Assembly: GCA_027924585.1 (NCBI GenBank)
Contig: BSBM01000050.1
Location: 1,116,001 to 1,180,000, forward strand
Direction: 5' to 3'
Source: Larix kaempferi
Lineage: Eukaryota > Streptophyta > Pinopsida > Pinales > Pinaceae
DNA: 64,000 nt
This document shows positions 24,173-35,970 of this stretch, piece by piece. A program made the position numbers and the translations under genes. Numbering within the stretch: the stretch's first letter is position 1; each line of letters starts with the position of its first letter. The notes under the pieces are model-generated. The model saw only the letters and a program-made list of their open reading frames with translations. It made no database searches and was not told the DNA's origin.

Positions 24173-25432
24173 TTAATGAAAAATCTCAAAATCCAAAACA
24201 TTATAGATATAAGTAACCATAATGGGTCAAATTGAACATGATCTTCAAGGACATGTTCAAACTACTCAATAATATAGAATATGCCAAACTTATCATTTTC
24301 AAAAAGTACAACTTTATTTCAAGGATTTTGACTTTCTTTTTGGACATCATTTTGATCTTCCATTGGGTCTTCTTTGCCTACAACTTGTCCAAAGTGATCC
24401 TTTCCAAAAAACCCTTTCAATGGTGGTTGGAGATCTTTTAATATTTTTGCCACATTTGATGCACTAAAATATCCTTTCTTCAAACCAATTCTTGGTATTT
24501 CATTTGGAGGAGCTTTAATAGAATTAATTATAGTGTATCAATTCTATCATTTTAAATGGATATGTTATTTCTTCCTTTTCGTAAGCAACATGTTAGTGTT
24601 GTACCTAATCACTAAATAAAGAAAAATAATTAAGTAAATAACATAAATTAAAAATGATAAAGATTGAAGTATGCTTTAATATCTATTATATCATAAATCT
24701 AACATGAATATAAGAACAAATATAAAACCCAATCTCCTGCACTTGAAAATGTATCCATAAAATAATTAATCAGTGCTTGTGGTTTTTTATAAATGTTTAC
24801 AACTCTCCATTCAAACCCTTTTTCTTATATGTTAGCTTTCTAACCACAACATTATAAGTCAGCAATTGACTATGTTTGGCTCCATCTTTTTCATGATAAG
24901 AATATGATCATAAAATCTTGTGTCCAACTTGCAAGATATATTCTTTCAATATTACTCATAAATGGATCAATATTGGAGCTATGAATATTAGGTCTGTGCA
25001 TGTAGCATAACTAAATAAGAATACAATTTAACTAGTAAATAATCAAAATTGATTTCTAGCTTCAAACAGTAAAACAATACAATATATATCTCTTAGGTCG
25101 ACAAAATTGTTTCCTTAACCTATAAGGTATGTAGGGGATGTGATACAAGGGATGGTGACAAACTTGTCCCTTTAGCTAGCAGATGGACTGGTGGTGACAT
25201 CACTTTGACATGTAGGAACTAGAGGATAAAGATGAGGGGGTAACCTCAACTTGCATCCTTGGACCTTCATTCATACCATAATTTAATTAAAACTCTATGA
25301 TCGTTATGGATTTGTGTGGGAGAGGGAAGTATCGATCCATTCTAGCCATGATCTTAGGGGGAGTCTGGCATGAGAGGTATGTTTTGGGTATCCATATTTT
25401 TTTCAACTATTCTTATAGCTGAGTTTGTTTTT

Positions 25433-25462
25433 ACACACACACACACACACACATATATATAT
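25433..25462. repeat. (AC)n(AT)n microsatellite
   Basis: About ten AC units pass directly into AT units. Confidence 0.95.
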
Positions 25463-26579
25463 GGACCTATTTTTGGATGGATGCAATATATTATAAAGAC
25501 AAAATCTATACTTCAAGAAGGGGTGCACTCTAGAGGAGTCTATACTTGGTGAACCTTTATGCTCTTTGCATGGGGTTATATATTCTTAAGTGAGGGTGTT
25601 TTCATGGAGCCTTATCTATCACATGCATGAGTTGTTTTCCCTCTAGAAGATGGAAAACTTCACCTAGAGTCTTCCTTGGAGTATTTTTGGAGCATTGAAA
25701 ATCTATTTTTATCTACCGCAATTCTTAAACTTATCTTTTCTTTATAAATCATTGTACACATAATGGAGAGGGGGGTCTAGTGCTTTCTTAGTTACCTCCT
25801 TGCTTCACATTTTATTTTAGAGAGTGTGTGATTGAGAACTATTAATAGAGGGCAGGTGTTGGTTGAATAAATTCATGGTCAACATCATTACGATTGTTTT
25901 TAATCCCATATGGTGTGGAGAAGTTGAAGAATCTTGGCTTTCCCAATATCTTTGAGAGTGTTTGGTGCATTCCTACCTATTAAGGATTTTTTTCTTCTAC
26001 AATTCCCAAAAATAAATATCTATTAACAACTTTCTTAGTCACTAATACTTGTGTTCATTGTAAAATAATTTGTATATTTCATATATTCTTACTTGCTTCT
26101 ATTGCATGTTTAATAGGAAGGTAAGTAGTATCAATAAAATGATTTCATTTTCCCTACTTGATTTTCTTTCATTCATATTGGATTCCATATAAGGCATTGA
26201 TAAATATACAAGGTTATTTAATCATTCAAAAAACAAGTTTATTCAATTTACTTGATTTATGTGCATTCTTGGGCATGTAGATAATATAGGTTAATTAATT
26301 TTTTGTTATTTGTCATGTGTGTTTGTGTAAAAAAATTCGGCAGAAAAAAGTTGGTAACTTTATTCAATTAAATGGAGAAGTTACAACTATTACAGTCATT
26401 CAGACAACTTGGAAATAAAAAAATTTAGAAGAGATTTATCTCTACTCATTTACAAATTTTACAAAAAAAATAGGAAGCATAGCTCAACCAGTCCTATACC
26501 AAAAAATTGATTTCCTTCATAACCATTGTCTAGTATCAAAATTAGGGAGCTTAAAGTCAACCTAAATGTACAGAGAATT

Positions 26580-27583
26580 TTATAATAAGAGAGGTTCCTC
26601 AATCTGATTTTTGTTGGAATCATTGTATTTCCAAAAACCAAATGGAGTGAACTCACCATTGACAAAAATTACATGTGTTCTTCTGTAGCTTTTGTTGCAT
26701 GAGTATTCCTTCTCTCTTATTTTCCCTCCTTGATCCCTTTTGAGCACCTTCTTGTGACCTTCATTGAGTTCACAAGCTTCCTTAGCTAGTGAATTTTTTT
26801 CTCTATAAGTATGTTCAATGGTACAAGATAGGAATTGATATTTTAGTTCCAGTCCTCTACTAATCATGTGTTGAAGGATGATATTTGTAAATATGGCAGT
26901 TGCATTAATCCACTTCACCGCTATCAAGGAATCCGAGAAGATATGAAATTATGTTAAATCATTCTCCAACGCTATTGATAGGATTGTTATGACACTCATG
27001 AGATTAGCATAATTATTTGTATTGTACCTTGTTCCTCATTTATAAGACAGTTGAATGCCCTCATATATGATAACACCCATGACACCACTCCCACTAGGGT
27101 TCCCTTTTGAAGCACCATCATGAAATCCATGTGTGACTGATATATCATATATGAGCTCCTTTGGTATCCCAAAACAATTTTATTTCGGTGAATTTTCCTT
27201 GGGGAGTGAATATCTGAATTTGTACAGAGCAAAATTCGACTAAGGGGAGACATCATTGAATATTGCATTGTTTCGTGAGATCCATATGCTCCAAGAAATA
27301 TGCAAGGACATGGATAGGTAGTATGAATGACATGCATGTTGGACCATTTGTCTCATGCCTCATGAAGTGTATAGCCTTCCCATGGTAGGATATTCCCCAT
27401 AGTTTGAGTGGCACTCCATACTTCCTTAGTAAAATGAAAAAATAACAATATATGATTATGATTCATCCTTCTCTCAACATAAAAGACATATACTAGGGCC
27501 CGATCTCGCTCTCTTCTGTATGTTATCCCAGGTGAGTATTTTGTTCTTGAGAGAAAGCCAAAAGAAAATTTTGGCTTTTGGGG
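26580..27583 (-). pseudogene. LINE 2 Cys/His region and RNase H domain
   Basis: After the copia insertion, reading resumes with a short zf-RVT-like part (ISWSIWISRNNAIF near 27270). RNase H then follows with FHDGASKGNPSGSGVMGVII (about 27096-27128) and IEHTYREKNSLAKEAC (within 26580-26927). The motif order D, E, D and the YRE-N tail fit LINE-encoded RNase H, which degrades element RNA from RNA-DNA hybrids. Frameshifts separate the motifs, so it is a pseudogene. Confidence 0.75.
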
Positions 27584-28219
27584 TGTCAGGATAATTAATA
27601 CTCCATCCTTGTCCTCCTTATCATTATTTTATTTTTCTTACTAGTTGATGATGTCATTTTCCCCTAGTGGTGTGAATATTTCATATAGGACCGATTAGCC
27701 ACCTAATGCACCTTGCATGCATCATTTTAGGACCACCACAGTCAGTTACCTACATTTTAGGAGACAACGCAGTGATTTGGTTCATTCCACCTGAGTTAGC
27801 TGACTCTTTTGGGGGGTTTGTGCTTCGATTTCCACTTTTTGTGATCTAATGTGCCCTTTTATGAGTGATTTGCATGAAAAAATCACTAATGTTCCCTCCT
27901 TGGTCATTTAAATGACCATGTCTTCAGTTAACTGAGTTTTGGTTCAGTTGAGTTGAGTTTGGGTCTTCCTGAGCACTCTAGTGGTGACAATTCCTATGCT
28001 AGATAGACTGAGACTCAAATTATCTCTATTGTAACATATTTGTGGGTTATACTAATAAATGGATAATGTTACACATTTATGCTTCCATTTGAGTTCCAAT
28101 GCATGATTAATTTTACTTCTCTTTTCTTTGCAATTTTCACTGTAATTCACCTTTTATGCTCATTCCTTCACTATGAGGCATTCTCAACTCTACGATTTGT
28201 TGAGACTTATAATTTCACA
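27584..28219 (+). repeat. Copia 5' LTR (636 bp)
   Basis: It begins TGTCAGGATAATTAATACTC and ends AATTTCACA, directly followed by the PBS. It matches the 3' LTR along its whole length with scattered substitutions. Confidence 0.93.
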
Positions 28220-28233
28220 TGGTATCAGATCTC
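28220..28233 (+). other. Copia primer-binding site
   Basis: TGGTATCAGATCTC follows the 5' LTR with no gap. The first ten bases complement the 3' end of initiator tRNA-Met. Confidence 0.85.
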
Positions 28234-28502
28234 AGAGAGCGTAAATTGAGAAGTTGCTTTTAGTAGTGCACCAGAATCCTTTGGATTTCCACAGCAAATC
28301 TTGGTGCCATTGCATTGAATTCATTGGAGAAATCCTTTGAGGTCTAGCCAGGTGTGAAGGATCCAGATAAAAGTTCCTATTGTCCTAAAGCAGTGCTCAG
28401 TAGATTTTATCTCCAAAATTGAGAGTTTTTTTGCAGGATATTGAAATTTTTTAGTGCATCAGTAGTAGCGGTTTTCAGTTTGTATTCGCTACATCAATTT
28501 CA

Positions 28503-30310
28503 ATGGAGAATTTGAATGCTCCCTTGTCTCCAAGAATACTGTAACCCTTCAATTATCTTGATTGGAGGGATGATATGCAAATGGTATTGCGCAACAAGAG
28601 TCTGTACAAGGTCACAATGGGCAAGGAGGTTGAACCTCATGCAATTGTTGAGAAGGCCAAGAATCTAAACACATTAGATGAAGCATTTGGTTTCATGTGT
28701 ATTCATATTTCCATAGATTTGCTCTTCCACCTTGATGGATTGAAGAATCCAAGAGAGGTTTGGTTGAAGCTTGAGACCCTCTTCGGCAAGCAAGATGAGA
28801 TGAGGGGCCATATTCTGGAGAATGATTTAATTTCTCTTCAACCCAACAGTTTTGAAACCATACAACAATTCTTCTCTAAATTCAAATCCTTGGTCATGCA
28901 ATGCAAACAATGTGGCATTGAGAAGAAGGATGAGCAGCTGGTGTTATCCATTATAAGCAAACTTGGTCCAGAGTTTTCTAAAAATTTTTCTACCTTCCAT
29001 TTACGGAGATTGTCATTCCCCAACTAGAAAATGCCTTCTTTAGATGCATTCACTGAATCTCTCATCCAAGAACAAGACAAATTGATTCAGATGGGTGCCT
29101 TGAAGGCCTCCAAAAATCAAGCTCTTATGGATGGAGAGTCAAAAAGTGTGAATGTTAAAGGGAAGAAAAAAGGTAAGGAGAAAAAGAAATTTGAAACCAA
29201 TCAGAATGCAAAGTATAATCCATCGGAAGGATCCTCCAACTCCAAGAAGGATAAGAAAAAGGGGTTTGATAAGACTAAGTGTTCCTATTTCAAGAAAGGA
29301 AACCACCCAGAGAGATCTTGCATGAACAAGAATATAGATCAAATGACCAAACTTCTTGAACAACACAACATTGCCCTCCCAAAAGGCACAAGGGAAATTG
29401 GTTATGGAAGTGAGACAGATTATCATGAGAGATTCCATGCACTGAAGGATGTATTATCACAATCACAATCCTTCCCTATTGATTCTGGAGCCTCCAACCA
29501 CATGGTTTCCTCCAAAGAATCATTTTCTTCTCTAGATCTCAATGATGGTCTGACTATGCACATCAGAGACAATTCTCAGATATTTGTTGAAGGGAAGGGC
29601 ACAACACAAATAGAGCATGGAAAGTTAAAAAATGTTCTATTTGTTCCTTCTTTGGCAACCAACTTGTTATCTATTTATCAAATGACACAAATAGGTTCAC
29701 CAAAGAAAGTTATTTTTGGACCTGACACAGTTAATATAACAGACATCTCATCTGGGAAGATGATAGGGAAAGGGGTTTCAAACCATGCCTCAAAGACATA
29801 TAATTTCTCTCACTTTTTTTCATACTCTCTGCCTACTCCATTTGCATTTGATGAAGATCATAATGATGTCTCTTCTAATGATCTAGTTTCAAATTCCGAA
29901 GATGAGGACCAAGATCTTCATGTTGAGTATGAAGTTCAAGCAGATCCAGATCCATATCTAGCACTTGATCCCAATCCATGGCCAAGGCCAATATGGGTTC
30001 ACAAAGTCGTTGAAGCTTATGGGGACATTGTTGGGGATCCATCATACCATAGAAGAACCAAAACTCAGTATCGATATGCACACCTTGCACTATGTCATAT
30101 AGATCCACTTCTCTCAGAGAGGTGCTACATGATGGTGGGGTCTGATACACAATATTTCAAAGAGACTTGCCATGATGGATCTACAACCAAGTACAAAGCT
30201 TGATTGGTTGACAAAGGGTACTCAAAGGTTCATGATTTGGACTACAATGAGCCATTCTCTCTAGTAGCAAAGATGGTTTTTGAAAGACTTGTTTTGGAAA
30301 ATACAGCTTC
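28503..30310 (+). pseudogene. Copia gag-protease-(RT remnant), one frame with stops
   Basis: One frame runs from the Met at 28503 with in-frame stops near 28542 (TAA), 29025 (TAG) and 30201 (TGA). Gag (to about 29030) has YLDWRDDMQMVLRNKSLYKV and QCGIEKKDEQLVLSI. The knuckle CSYFKKGNHPERSC has Phe for the second Cys. The protease has FPIDSGASNHMV (intact DSG) and LFVPSLATNLLSI. An acidic linker (SNSEDEDQDLHVEYE) then joins RPIWVHKVVEAYGDIVGDPS and a spliced-down RT start (TKYKA, stop, LVDKGYSKVH, DYNEPFSLVAKM). Integrase and the RT core are deleted. Confidence 0.85.
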
Positions 30311-30620
30311 GACATAGTGGGAGGTACATCAGAGGAGCATATGCAGATCTAGATCCAGATCCAACACCTGCATTACTATCCTACATAGGAACATATTGCC
30401 TACATTTTTACAAAGCCTTTCACTCTAAAAAAAATTTCCTTCTCTGCTTAGTGTGAAGGCTGCTTGAGTTCCTTGGTGTTCTTTTTTTAGGGGGTTATTT
30501 TTCCCATGAGGTTTCCCCCATTTCCTTAGTTTCATGAACAATTATTTTTTATCATTTCTTCAATTGTATGGGTGAACTTTGGCCTCAGTAATGAGGGCCC
30601 AAGATGTCTAAGTTTGGATT

Positions 30621-30629
30621 AAGGGGGGG
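30621..30629 (+). other. Copia polypurine tract
   Basis: AAGGGGGGG lies immediately before the TG of the 3' LTR. It is the expected primer site for plus-strand DNA synthesis. Confidence 0.8.
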
Positions 30630-31283
30630 TGTTAGGATAATTAATACTCCATCCTTGTCCTACTTAGCATTATTTTCTTTTTCCTAGTAGTTGATGATGT
30701 CATTTCCCCCTAGTGGTGTGCAGATGTCATCTAGGACCCATTAGCCACCTAATGCGCCCTACATGCATCATTTTAGGACCACCAGAGTCATTTTCCTACA
30801 TTTTAGGAGCCAACTCAGTGATCTGGTTCAGTCCACCTGAGTTAGCTAACTCTTATGGGGGGTTTGTGCTCTGATTGCTACTATTAGTGATCTAATGCGC
30901 CCTTTTCTAAGTGATTTTCATGACAAACTCACGAATGTTCCCTCCTTTTTCATTTAACTGAATATGTCTTCAATTAACTAAGTTTTGGTACAGTTGAGTT
31001 AAGTTTGGGTCTTCTGGAGCACTCTAGTGGTGACAATTCCTATGATAGATAGACTGAGACTCGAATTATCCTAGGATATTCGAATTCTCTCTATTATAAC
31101 ATATTTGTGGAATATACTAATAAATGAATAATGTTACACATTTCTGCTTCCATCTGAGGTCCAATGCATGATTGATTTTTTTCTCTTTTCTCTGCAATTT
31201 TCACTGTAATTCACCTTTTCTGCTCATTCTTTCATTGTGAGTTATTCTTAGCTCTATGATCTGCTGTGACTTAGAATTTCACA
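30630..31283 (+). repeat. Copia 3' LTR (654 bp)
   Basis: It starts TGTTAGGATAATTAATACTC and ends TTAGAATTTCACA, followed by the TGGGG duplication. It carries an 18-bp insertion near 31070 (around CTAGGATATTCGAATTCT) that the 5' LTR lacks. Confidence 0.93.
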
Positions 31284-31289
31284 TGGGGG

Positions 31290-33142
31290 AGTATCTATTT
31301 TCCAATATTTTTTCCATTGGTTGATGACCTATGCATCCGCGATTGCTTCTTGTAGGGCCCTGTATCCAATTTTGACCTTATATTCTCCATCTTTTGTTTT
31401 CATTGTCCATACCAATTTATCATCATGATTTGTGAGGGATATGTATTATTTATTCAAACATGCTAAATAATTATTCTATTGAAGATGGTGTTCTATTAAT
31501 AGATGTAGTTGTTCTGTTGTTCTCCATCCCCCATTCCATAAAGTCCCTTGCTCCATCTAATATATATTTGAGAGATATTTGAATCCTTTTTTGTTGAGAA
31601 AAGAAAACATTTTGTGGAAGTAAATATTGTTGATTGATATTTAATATTGGATCAACTCCAAGCAGTATTTATTTACCATTTCTAAGACTCCAAGTGAGAT
31701 AGTCTTAAATTAAAGAAGAGTTTTTTTGCATTGCTCACCAAAAGAGTGAACACCCTATTTATTTTGAAGATGATCTGACCTTGTTAATAAGTGATCTTGG
31801 GGCTATGTATTTTTTATACATAGTGATTTTCCATAGTCTTGATTGTGAAATCATTCTCCATAGACTTTTGGTCGCAAGGGCTTTGGAGAACTGTTGAAGA
31901 TTCTTCAAGCCCCATCCTCCATATGATTTTGGTAGACAGAGTGTTTCCCATTTGCATAAAGGATAAATTTTTTATCTTCAACCCCAACCCAAAGGCATGC
32001 AATGCATATCTTCCCGAATGAATTTGTAATTGCTTTGGGTATATAATCCAACGCCATTGAAAAGACAATAATCCCCTCTAGAACACTCTTTATTAATGTT
32101 ACTCTTTCATCCAATGAGATCTAATGATGGTACCATGAGCTTATCCTTTTCTTAATTTTATCCAATGGCCATTGCCAATTAGAGACCCGATAGTTGCTTG
32201 CCTTGAGGAGAAAACCTAAATGTCTGAAGCATTATGTTAAAGGAGCTTCCAAATATGCTAGGAACTTGTTGATGAGTTGTTTCTATGCATCTGAGACATT
32301 GAAGTAGTGAATAGTGGATTTTTACACATTTATCTCCATTCATGTGGACAAGGTAAAGAGCCTTAAAATTATTTCAATGCACTATGATTCTTCGATTGTG
32401 GCGGGACCAAATATTAATATATCATCCACAAACAAGATTTGAAGCAACAATAGTGTAGATGAGATTTTGCTCCCATAGAGATTGCTAATGGATCTTTCAT
32501 GGTTTATGTGGCAACTAAAAGCTCCTGCAACCAATAGGAACAAAAATGGGGAAAGAGGACATCCTTGATGGAGTCCTATGGAAGGATTGAAAAAGGAAGA
32601 AGCCTACCCATTTACAAGAATGAAATATGAGACATTGGATTAGCAGGCTTCAATCCAATTTATGAAGGGATGTGGGAAGCCAACTTGGGTAAGTAGGAGA
32701 TGGAGAAAAATCCAATTGAATTTGTCAAATGTTTTCAAAAGGTCAACTTTTAGCATAATATCCAACTGGGACTTAGAGTTTATTGTATGGAGATATTCTT
32801 TTGAAAAACCTATGGGATCATGAATATTCCTATTGTCTAGAAACTCAAACTATTGAGGAAAAATATGACTGGAAAGTATGGGCCTGAGACAAAAATAAAT
32901 TACTTTGGAAATGAGTTGGTATATGCAATTATAGAGGGAAATTGGTCTATAATGATCAAAGCCACTAGTAGCATCCGAATTAGGATTATTTTTTATAAAG
33001 GTTGAATTAAAGGGTAGATGGATTTTACTTGAAGCTTGAGATTATTCAACCACTGAAGTGAGATCATTTTCCAAAAGGTCCCAGAAACCAACATAAAATT
33101 CAGTAGTCCATCCATCTGGACCAGGTGATTTTAGTGATGTTG
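31290..33142 (-). pseudogene. LINE 2 reverse transcriptase domain
   Basis: Minus frames give GPDGWTTEFYVGFWDLLEND, then YRPISLYNCIYQLISKVI, LHQGCPLSPFLFLLVAGAFS, the catalytic FVDD (LLQILFVDDILIFGP, 32421-32432) and DERVTLIKSVLEGI. This is the block order of L1-type non-LTR RT: PISL, QGCPLSP, xxDD and then thumb. The normal 'YADD/FADD' is FVDD here. Stops and frameshifts are frequent. The domain is cut at the copia insertion at its C-terminal side. Confidence 0.85.
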
Positions 33143-33411
33143 ATTTGATGTCGATGAGAGCTGAAGTACATGATAAGGTGAGGGTCTTATCCTAAGAACC
33201 AAGATCGTTATGTAACCAGCTGTAAGACTGATAGACCTGACACAATATTGGTTGGTAAGCATGAGGATCTTAACTTCCTTTGATCTATGTCAACTTGGGG
33301 AGTAACCAACGACAACATTCTTCAAATAAGGAATAGAGTGTAACAGAGGGAGACAAACTACAGATGAAGGGTTTTTTTGAGGACACGACACTGAGGGTGA
33401 TGGTGAGTGAA
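33143..33411. repeat. Direct repeat copy 1 (269 bp)
   Basis: It starts ATTTGATGTCGATGAGAGCT and ends GATGGTGAGTGA. It recurs at 34067-34335 with about a dozen substitutions and no frame-preserving pattern. Copy 1 begins exactly where LINE 2 similarity stops, so it may be target sequence or part of an older element. Confidence 0.85.
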
Positions 33412-34937
33412 CAAACTGACAGATTACCCCGAATGTATGAGGTTCGGAAGGTACTATAGAGATGATAATGAATCATGGTTTCTTTTGTGTTTTCCCATGT
33501 TATTGGAATTCATTAATCGAGTGTGGATGGAGGGTTTCGTTAGGGGAAGAGTGTTGGTGACAACCGATGAAGCTGTAACAAAGAATAGTGTTTTATACAA
33601 ATGAGGTGAGCATACCCATGCTCATGAAATATATCAAGATGACTACAATAGGAGAAGACTGAGGGTTCAAATCATAATATTGGTGGGACATGGATGGTGC
33701 ATGGATGAAGGTCGCTTCAATCCATGTAAGAGTGAATGAACCTGGATATGTTGGTACAGGTGCCGAAGAAGCGGAACTGTTGATGACTGTGATAATCCCA
33801 CAAGGGGGGGACCGGAATCATAGTGAGGTTGTTGGATGAAGGATATCAATGTGCTCCTACTACCATGATTTGTAAATGTGAACACTCCTACCTTCAAAAT
33901 GTACAAATCTCCCTGATGTGATAAAGGTATTGACGTCAAGCATAGGAGAGACTACTAAATTAGGGAGCACTAAGGACACTCCCTACTTATTTCGAGGGGA
34001 TCCCTTATTTTGATTGAAAGGGACTCCAAAGTACAAGTGCAACTACAAGAACTCTCAGAATATCATTATTTGATGTCGATGAGAGCTGAAGTACATGATA
34101 AGGTGAGGGTCTTATCCTAAGAACCAAGATCATTATGTAACCAATTGTAAGACTGATAGACCTGACACAATATTGGATGGTAAGCGTGAGGCTCTTAAAT
34201 TCCTTTGATCGATGTCAACTTGGGGAGTAACTGACGACAACATTCTTCAAATAAGGAATAGAGTGTAACAGAGGGAGACAAACTACATATGAAGGGTTTT
34301 GTTGAGGACACGACACTAAGGGTGATGGTGACTGAAAAAAATCATAATGTTGGGTATAGGGAGACTCAATGACATCAATCAAAGGTGACCATGGGTTGTT
34401 TCCCAAAAGAATAGTGATGTTCCCACAGTTGTGAGTGGACTACAGAGTTTTTCTTACATAAAGAATAACTGATGGGGTCCCCATGGCTCTAAGGGTATTG
34501 GGGGACCAATTTGATGATGGGTGGGATTCTTGCGATTTTTGGTGAATCAGGGAATCAATTTGATGATGGGAATAATTCCCACAGTTTTGAGTGAGTCGTG
34601 GAACCTTTTCCATGATGATGCAGGGGTTATTTTACAAATGCAAAGACATGTGCCCCATGAATCAATGTTACACAGAGTGTTCTTGAGTGAAATAACTAAA
34701 TAAAATTGGTTGTTTTGGAGGGTGGGGTCCACATTGGTGTCCTAGTGGGATTGATGATACGAGGAAGATTACAATTGGTATATTTATTATGGATGTATGC
34801 GTGGTCAACTGTGAGTATTGATCGTAACATGTGATGAGGGATTTGATGGAATCCACTACTGAAGGTGGGGGAGTAAATGCGCAACTATAAAATGATGAAC
34901 TATGGGTTGATTGGTTCAAAGTGTATCAAATTCCTTG
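33412..34937. other. Unassigned DNA around the 269-bp repeats
   Basis: No domain could be assigned in either strand. Around 34490-34600 the phrase 'AATTTGATGATGGG' occurs twice with related flanks, which points to old short duplications. Open frames here look incidental. Confidence 0.4.
34067..34335. repeat. Direct repeat copy 2 (269 bp)
   Basis: This is the partner of 33143-33411, offset by 924 bp. Beyond it, a short phrase AAATCATAATGTTGGG resembles 33671-33690 (AAATCATAATATTGGTGGG). This suggests copy 2 belongs to a longer unit with an internal deletion. Confidence 0.85.
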
Positions 34938-35773
34938 GACATGAAAAGAAGGTTCACAGTTCTTTCCCACATGTCCTAGATTCAACAACACCAATGGGGA
35001 ATGAGCAGTGGGTGAAGACATTTTTCTGGTTTGTGTCACATGTTCAGCAGGAGGATCATGATCTGTCCCTATGGGAGATGGATCTTGTTGCAGAAGAGAT
35101 GGTTGATTATAGATCATATCAATCAGCAAGCAGAATCTTCGATTCATCCACCAGATGGATGGATAGAGGCCTCACGGGAAAGGAAAATCTGGAAGGTAAA
35201 AAGTTCACTTGTTTCTGCAATAAATTTCTTATTATAACTGACATTGTCTTGAATTGTGAGCAGCAACAAAAGTACATTTTGCAGCCATTTGATGTCACTC
35301 ATCCACATATGGATTGGGTGAATGATTACCTGACAAGCATGAAACTACCTTGCAAATTTTTTTATACTTATGATCAAGGGAAGGAAACTAAGCAGGCAAG
35401 TTGCCAAGATAAATTACTGGAACATTTTACTTGCAAAAGTTGGCCTATGTGGAGGGAATCCACATGCTAGGAGGGATGCTTGAATTTTTTCTCCAATGGC
35501 AGAGAGTTGAGCCATTTGATGTTTCCACTGGAAGAAACATTTTTCTATCCACTTGGTTTTGTTGGCAGTAATGTCCTTTCAGTTATTCCTTGGATGGAAA
35601 GGCACATGCTTAATGACAGATTCACTAAATTGACTTTGATGATTGGGAAAATGCAGTTGATACTTTGGGATCCGGGCATTCATTGGAGTGACATATTTCC
35701 AAAGGTGATAGAACAGTTTTGGTCCTTGCAGGAGAAACAATGGGATCTAGGAATTCTACTCAAGTTATCCTAA
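34938..35773 (+). pseudogene. Left partial copy of the unknown element protein, C-terminal part
   Basis: The frame gives KKVHSSFPHVLDST, KTFFWFVSHVQQEDHDL, GKKFTCFCNKFLI, YILQPFDVTHPHMDWVNDYL and KSWPMWRESTC. After one stop at 35468-35470 it continues in the same frame (35480-35773) with FFYPLGFVGSNVLSVIPWME. Nearly the same sequence occurs at 40797-41627. The frame opens upstream at 34877, but homology to the right copy begins only at 34938, marking the junction of the array. I do not recognise the family. Confidence 0.5.
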
Positions 35774-35958
35774 CTAGGTTGAAAATTTTGTTCATTACTA
35801 GTTCATTTGCAGGTATAAATTACAGTGCAGTTTTTCTTCATTTTTTGAAGGCCCAAGTTTAATTTACAGACTGTACAGTGGATGGGAACAATTACAATCA
35901 GAGTGGTGCAGCAGAAGCCTGGTGGAATCTTGACATTGCTTGAGGACAAGCAATCTTA

Positions 35959-35970
35959 GGAAGGGAGGAT
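35959..35970 (+). other. Polypurine tract before LTR A
   Basis: GGAAGGGAGGAT precedes the TG of LTR A. The same tract (GGAAGGGAGGAC) precedes LTR B at 41816-41827. This is the expected position for second-strand priming. Confidence 0.65.

Larger units (their letters stand above)
23341..26331. other. Unassigned AT-rich DNA
   Basis: Apart from two short CA microsatellites (24154-24172 and 25433-25462), no gene, RNA or element boundary was recognised. Open frames here are short and without domain features. Confidence 0.5.
27584..31283 (+). mobile_element. Ty1/copia element, complete ends, internally deleted
   Basis: It has two LTRs (27584-28219 and 30630-31283), an initiator-Met-type PBS, a G-rich polypurine tract, and TGGGG target duplications at 27579-27583 and 31284-31288. 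The internal region is only about 2.4 kb. It keeps gag, protease and short flanks of RT, but integrase and most of RT are missing. The element would have depended on an active relative. The LTRs differ at many sites and by an 18-bp insertion, so the insertion is old. Confidence 0.93.
26332..33142 (-). mobile_element. LINE 2, 5'-truncated, split by a copia element
   Basis: RT coding occupies about 31290-33142. The C-terminal Cys/His region and RNase H occupy about 26580-27583. The two parts are joined once the copia element (27584-31283) and one TGGGG copy are removed. No endonuclease or ORF1 was found beyond 33142, where sequence changes to the direct repeat. 5' truncation is typical of target-primed reverse transcription. 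The exact 3' end (about 26332) is uncertain, as no clear poly(T) or target duplication was found. Confidence 0.75.

Noticed and set aside
35480-35773. Separate gene for the 97-residue frame
   Set aside because: It is in frame with the preceding segment across one stop and is repeated in the right copy, so it is part of the element's coding region.
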